Below, piece after piece: positions 8,445-10,634 of a DNA stretch of 10,634 bases. Source of the DNA: Phoronis ovalis (lineage: Eukaryota > Phoronida > Phoronidae); contig JAOXYB010061546.1 of NCBI GenBank assembly GCA_028565635.1, positions 1-10,634 of the forward strand. Reading direction: 5' to 3'. The notes under the pieces are model-generated. The model saw only the letters and a list, made by a program, of their open reading frames with translations. It ran no database searches and had not been told where the DNA came from. A program made the translations under genes and the position numbers. The first letter of the stretch is position 1. Every line of letters starts with the position of its first letter.

Positions 8445-8476
8445 AATTTCGGAAAGAGGGCAAACTTTCCGAAATT
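8445..8476. repeat. Perfect 12-bp hairpin interrupting the 140-bp array
   Basis: AATTTCGGAAAG and CTTTCCGAAATT are exact reverse complements separated by the eight bases agggcaaa. The surrounding 8400-8570 does not match the repeat units on either side. A partly related string (aaagttttcccaaaaaggagggc) occurs at 8541-8563. There is no CDS end nearby for it to terminate. Confidence 0.8.
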
Positions 8477-8770
8477 GATACAGACATGTAGAATCAGTTT
8501 ATCGCAATGTGTAGCAGCAACCCATGAGGTGTTCTTTCAGAAAGTTTTCCCAAAAAGGAGGGCATAGTTATGGAAATCCCGGTATCTAAGATATGACATA
8601 GCTTAACTCAAGAACAAAAATGGTCATCAGTCAGCCATACTTTGATTCGGCCCAAAACAGAAGGTGACCCGTATTTTGACCAATATTTACCCATGCCTAA
8701 TGTGAAGTTGGAACTCGCCTGAAGCTTTTATCATGAGACAAAGGAAAGTTAATAGTCGCACAGACAACAA

Positions 8771-9560
8771 AACATAAGTAAGTAACCACCGAGAAGCATA
8801 GCATTAGCCTGCTATTGCTGAAGGCCAGCAAGCTAAAAGTACCTCAGATGTCAGATAAAATCTGGGTTATCCCTAGAAGAGAAGTCATACACACTGATAA
8901 TTAGTCTGACCTATCACCAGCATAAAAAGTAAAATTGAACATCTTGGTGAGCAAAATGTTCTGGAATGGTTCAAAAAGTGACATCAAGAAAAGTGGAACT
9001 TGCATGCTAATACCGGTACAAAATTGAATGTTCAATTTACCAGAAACATCAAAAGGAAGATATTTATCACAATGCAAAACAAGAATTTTCAGGATGGTGG
9101 GTTGTACATAAGTAGGTATGCACGTATGTTAGACATATGTTTCACCTCAGACTATAAAGTGACTTGAAGGCATAAAGTACATTGGGTGAAGATATATAAT
9201 AAAACAGTTACAAACTGGTACTTATATAACCCTCGGCTGATATTGTATTACTCGGATTATTACATTACCATATTGCCCTAACTGCCAGTCTGTAACTGAT
9301 AAGAATTCACCACGGTAAGCTGATATTATTGATTGTAATCTCCACATATTTATTCCATAACATCAAAAAGATATCCTTCTTTAACAAAAAGTCATGCAGT
9401 TTTTCAAATGCAAAATGTACTCTTCATGAAAAGTAAGGAGAATAATTTTGGAAATCAGAATTGTGGGAAATTCGCTGCAACTTCAAAGCAAAAACCACCA
9501 TTTTAGCTTAATTCTAGTGATTACGTTACATGTTTCACAACAGACAATGCAAAACTTTAC
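8771..9560. other. AT-rich stretch without a supported feature
   Basis: I found no coding exon, RNA gene or clear repeat unit here. A 30-base segment at 8843-8872 has exon-like borders but stop codons in every frame and was rejected. Confidence 0.5.
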
Positions 9561-9632
9561 CTTTCTTTTTCTCAATTGGCTGTTCAACAGAGTGGGAGAG
9601 AATTCCAGATGTGGCTCAGCCACCCATTCTCC
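9561..9632 (-). CDS. Possible 72-nt exon, protein unrecognised
   Basis: The segment follows a good acceptor (gtgctttttacag, AG at 9634-9633) and ends at a good donor (AAAG|gtaaag, 9560-9559). Only one frame is open, and it is exactly 24 codons, phase 0 at both ends. The peptide begins GEWVAEPHLEFSPTLL and ends in a basic tail, LRKRK. It may be an upstream exon of the Q/N-rich gene on the same strand. However, phase 0 does not fit the partial codon at the start of the 4747-4616 exon, so another exon would be needed between them. It could also belong to another gene or be a chance match. A symmetric phase-0 exon can be skipped without shifting the frame. Confidence 0.5.
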
Positions 9633-9835
9633 CTGTAAAAAGCACATAATAAACTAATTTTTCTCACCATAGTAACAGAGAGCATACATGTACATTTAAC
9701 TCATAAAGTCCACTGTTATCAGGACCCGTTCAAATTCTATTTTGCGGATAACGAATAGATTTCCGGACACACAGACCTACATGTACATCAACATCAATCT
9801 CGTGTATAAAATTGACAGGCAGGCCTGTTTGTAGT

Positions 9836-10041
9836 CCTAGCTTTATAACCCTACTATTGCCTGCCTGCCTGCCTGTGGCGAGGCGGTATGGTCATAGCCC
9901 AGATAGTGTTAAAACCAGTAAACTTAACCTCTTGCAAAAACATGTACAAAGAATTCAAACCAATATTGTCGTCTTGTTTAATTGTCTCTGATATTCCTTC
10001 TTAGGTTATCTGCCACTTGGAGCTTAAATTAATACTTCTCA
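9836..10041 (+). repeat. Left arm of a long diverged inverted repeat (foldback)
   Basis: Blocks in this arm recur in the same order in the reverse complement of 10129-10318: CCTAGCTT, ACCCTACTAT, a GCCTGC stretch, GCCCAGATA-TGTTAA, AAAACCA-TAAACT, ATTCAAACCAA, GG-TTATCTG, AGCTT and ATACT-CTCA. Between the blocks lie small gaps and substitutions. A (GCCT)4 microsatellite at 9859-9875 is expanded in this arm only. The structure fits a foldback-type element or two opposed copies of one repeat. No coding potential is seen. Confidence 0.75.
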
Positions 10042-10128
10042 CGGTGACTTTAGCAAATCTGCGGCCAAATAAAGTCAGCAAGGTGGAAATTTCGCACTGG
10101 ACTGAGTAGAAAAAGATTGGTATGCTCT

Positions 10129-10318
10129 TGAGGAGTATATATCAAGCTTCTAGTAACAGATAATCCAGAAACTAACAACACATCAATTTTGGTTTGAATT
10201 TATTAAATTTTATGACGCACGGTGAGTTTATTGGTTTTAAGTTGTTAACATTATCTGGGCATCGCTGCAGGCAAGCGATAGTAGGGTGTACGTACTATAC
10301 GTAGGTAATGAAGCTAGG
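10129..10318 (-). repeat. Right arm of the long diverged inverted repeat
   Basis: This is the partner of 9836-10041, with a spacer of under 90 bases. The arms have similar lengths (206 and 190), and matched blocks fall at corresponding distances, for example aattcaaaccaa, which lies about 120-130 bases in from the outer end of each arm. The right arm contains a local palindrome (ATCGCT..AGCGAT, 10261-10279) and a tacgtactatacgta insertion that the left arm lacks. Confidence 0.75.
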
Positions 10319-10415
10319 GCCATGCAATAGTCTGTTTATTTGCATTACATGATACATCTGCTTGCAGTTATCCCGGCCCCCTATACGGCGATGGTAGCCC
10401 CAGGCCTAGCCAACC
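10319..10415. other. Short GC-richer stretch before the small ORF
   Basis: CpG and C runs (cccggccccc, tacggcg) are more frequent here than elsewhere in the window. This could be the edge of a promoter, but there is no transcript evidence and no second promoter element I can name. Confidence 0.25.
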
Positions 10416-10556
10416 ATGTCAGCTGTTTTGGCTCCTGTTATACTCTTTATCCGCCATCATATAAAGAAGACATGGTTCCTACTACTTCAGTACTTGTCTA
10501 CCCTTGTGTGCTGTGAGGCCGAATTCCAGCAGATAATTTATCCGACACAAATTTAA
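10416..10556 (+). CDS. Small open frame, 46 aa, hydrophobic; doubtful
   Basis: An ATG with A at -3 (ccaaccATG) opens a 46-codon frame ending in TAA. The peptide begins MSAVLAPVILFIRHH, has a second hydrophobic stretch (TWFLLLQYLSTLVCC) and ends with a polar tail. The composition suggests one or two membrane-inserting segments. Short open frames of this kind arise by chance, and I recognise no family. It could be a true micropeptide, a first exon, or noise. Confidence 0.2.
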   Translation: MSAVLAPVILFIRHHIKKTWFLLLQYLSTLVCCEAEFQQIIYPTQI

Positions 10557-10565
10557 ATACGGAGT

Positions 10566-10616
10566 GGCTAAACGTCCGGTTACCGGACAGCGTATCTTGG
10601 GGCTAAACGTCCGGAC
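10566..10616. repeat. Direct repeat of 14 bases with embedded palindromes
   Basis: GGCTAAACGTCCGG occurs at 10566-10579 and again at 10601-10614, offset 35. The first copy runs into GTCCGGT-T-ACCGGAC (10574-10588), and the second ends in GTCCGGAC (10609-10616), an exact 8-base palindrome. The cluster is CpG-dense in an AT-rich setting and reaches close to the window edge, so it may be the start of a longer tandem repeat or a cluster of protein-binding sites. Confidence 0.7.
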
Positions 10617-10634
10617 ATCCAATTCGGATCAACT

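Larger units (their letters stand above)
7860..8770 (+). repeat. Second tandem repeat, period about 140 bp, sharing a core with the first array
   Basis: An aagatatgg-cacaaatagct block recurs near 7926, 8069, about 8209 (more diverged) and 8585, giving spacings of about 143 and 140 bases before a break. Each is followed by gaacaa-tatgg-caccagtcagccata, then gtgatccaggtcaaaat, then a-cttgacctgtatttt-accaatatttgcc. The middle of this unit matches the end block of the larger repeat, so the two arrays are relatives. The last copy (about 8570-8770) carries on into the larger unit's landmark (taatgtgaagttgga, gaagcttttatcatgagacaaag). A separate insert with hairpins breaks the array at about 8400-8570. 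Confidence 0.8.
4748..9560 (-). other. Long repeat-filled interval upstream of visible exon 1
   Basis: If the exon at 9632-9561 belongs to the same gene, this 4.8-kb stretch is intronic. Because the phases of the two flanking exons do not match, it must then hold at least one exon that I could not find. Most of it is tandem repeat (4940-7700 and 7860-8770). Bases 8770-9560 are AT-rich with no supported feature. The interval also marks where unrelated repeats have inserted or expanded next to the gene. Confidence 0.5.

Noticed and set aside
8137-8445. 102-codon plus-strand open frame
   Set aside because: It is mostly 140-bp repeat sequence running into the inserted hairpin segment; other units do not keep this frame open.
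4940-8770. CRISPR array
   Set aside because: The units are hundreds of bases long, heavily diverged and without unique spacers between exact short repeats; the setting is a eukaryotic genome.
8843-8872. 30-base segment with good acceptor (cttctcttctag) and donor (GAG|gtactt) on the minus strand
   Set aside because: All three frames contain a stop codon, so it cannot be an internal coding exon, and its length does not fix the phase gap.
9811-9876. Short inverted repeat acaggcaggc / gcctgcctgt
   Set aside because: The right arm is part of the GCCT microsatellite, which will pair with any AGGC string nearby; probably coincidence.
10405-10455. Minus-strand start MADKEYNRSQN in a good-looking ATGGCGG context
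   Set aside because: The frame stops after 12 codons with no convincing donor before the stop; the SQN similarity to the downstream gene is too short to count.

Overview
The window looks like nuclear DNA of an animal, most likely a marine invertebrate. It is AT-rich, genes are split by introns with GT..AG borders, and long stretches are filled with diverged dispersed and tandem repeats. There are no bacterial-style operons. A short TTAGGG-type telomeric tract and a repeat element ending in a C-rich/G-rich hairpin fit an animal genome, but the phylum cannot be fixed from the sequence alone.

The only gene I can support well lies on the minus strand and is read from right to left. Five consecutive exons (4747-4616, 4225-4038, 3060-2878, 2350-2234, 847-546) have consensus splice sites, and their phases fit at all four internal junctions. 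Together they encode about 307 residues. The first two exons encode a compact, charged, probably helical region of about 105 residues. The next three encode a long Gln/Asn/Ser/Met-rich low-complexity region with many SQNQ-like motifs and five tandem heptads. I do not recognise the protein. The gene is incomplete at both ends: the left exon finishes at a strong donor 545 bases from the window edge, and the first supported exon starts inside a codon. A further possible exon of 72 nt (9632-9561, same strand) has good splice sites and only one open frame, but its phase does not join directly to the 4747 exon. At least one unseen exon would be needed between them.

The right half is mostly repeats. 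From about 4940 to 7700 lies a diverged tandem array with units of roughly 290-350 bp plus some shortened ones. It contains a 25-base (CCCTAA)n tract at 6869-6893. From about 7860 to 8770 there is a related array with a period near 140 bp that shares a core with the first. A stray copy of the first family sits at 1-240, on the far side of the gene. A few of the longer plus-strand open frames are these repeats read in one shared frame.

The right end (9836-10318) holds a long diverged inverted repeat (foldback) and, at 10566-10616, a small cluster of palindromes and direct repeats. Nothing here shows a defence system, CRISPR array, mobile-element enzyme or RNA gene. The main points of interest are the unrecognised Q/N-rich protein and the structure of the repeat arrays.
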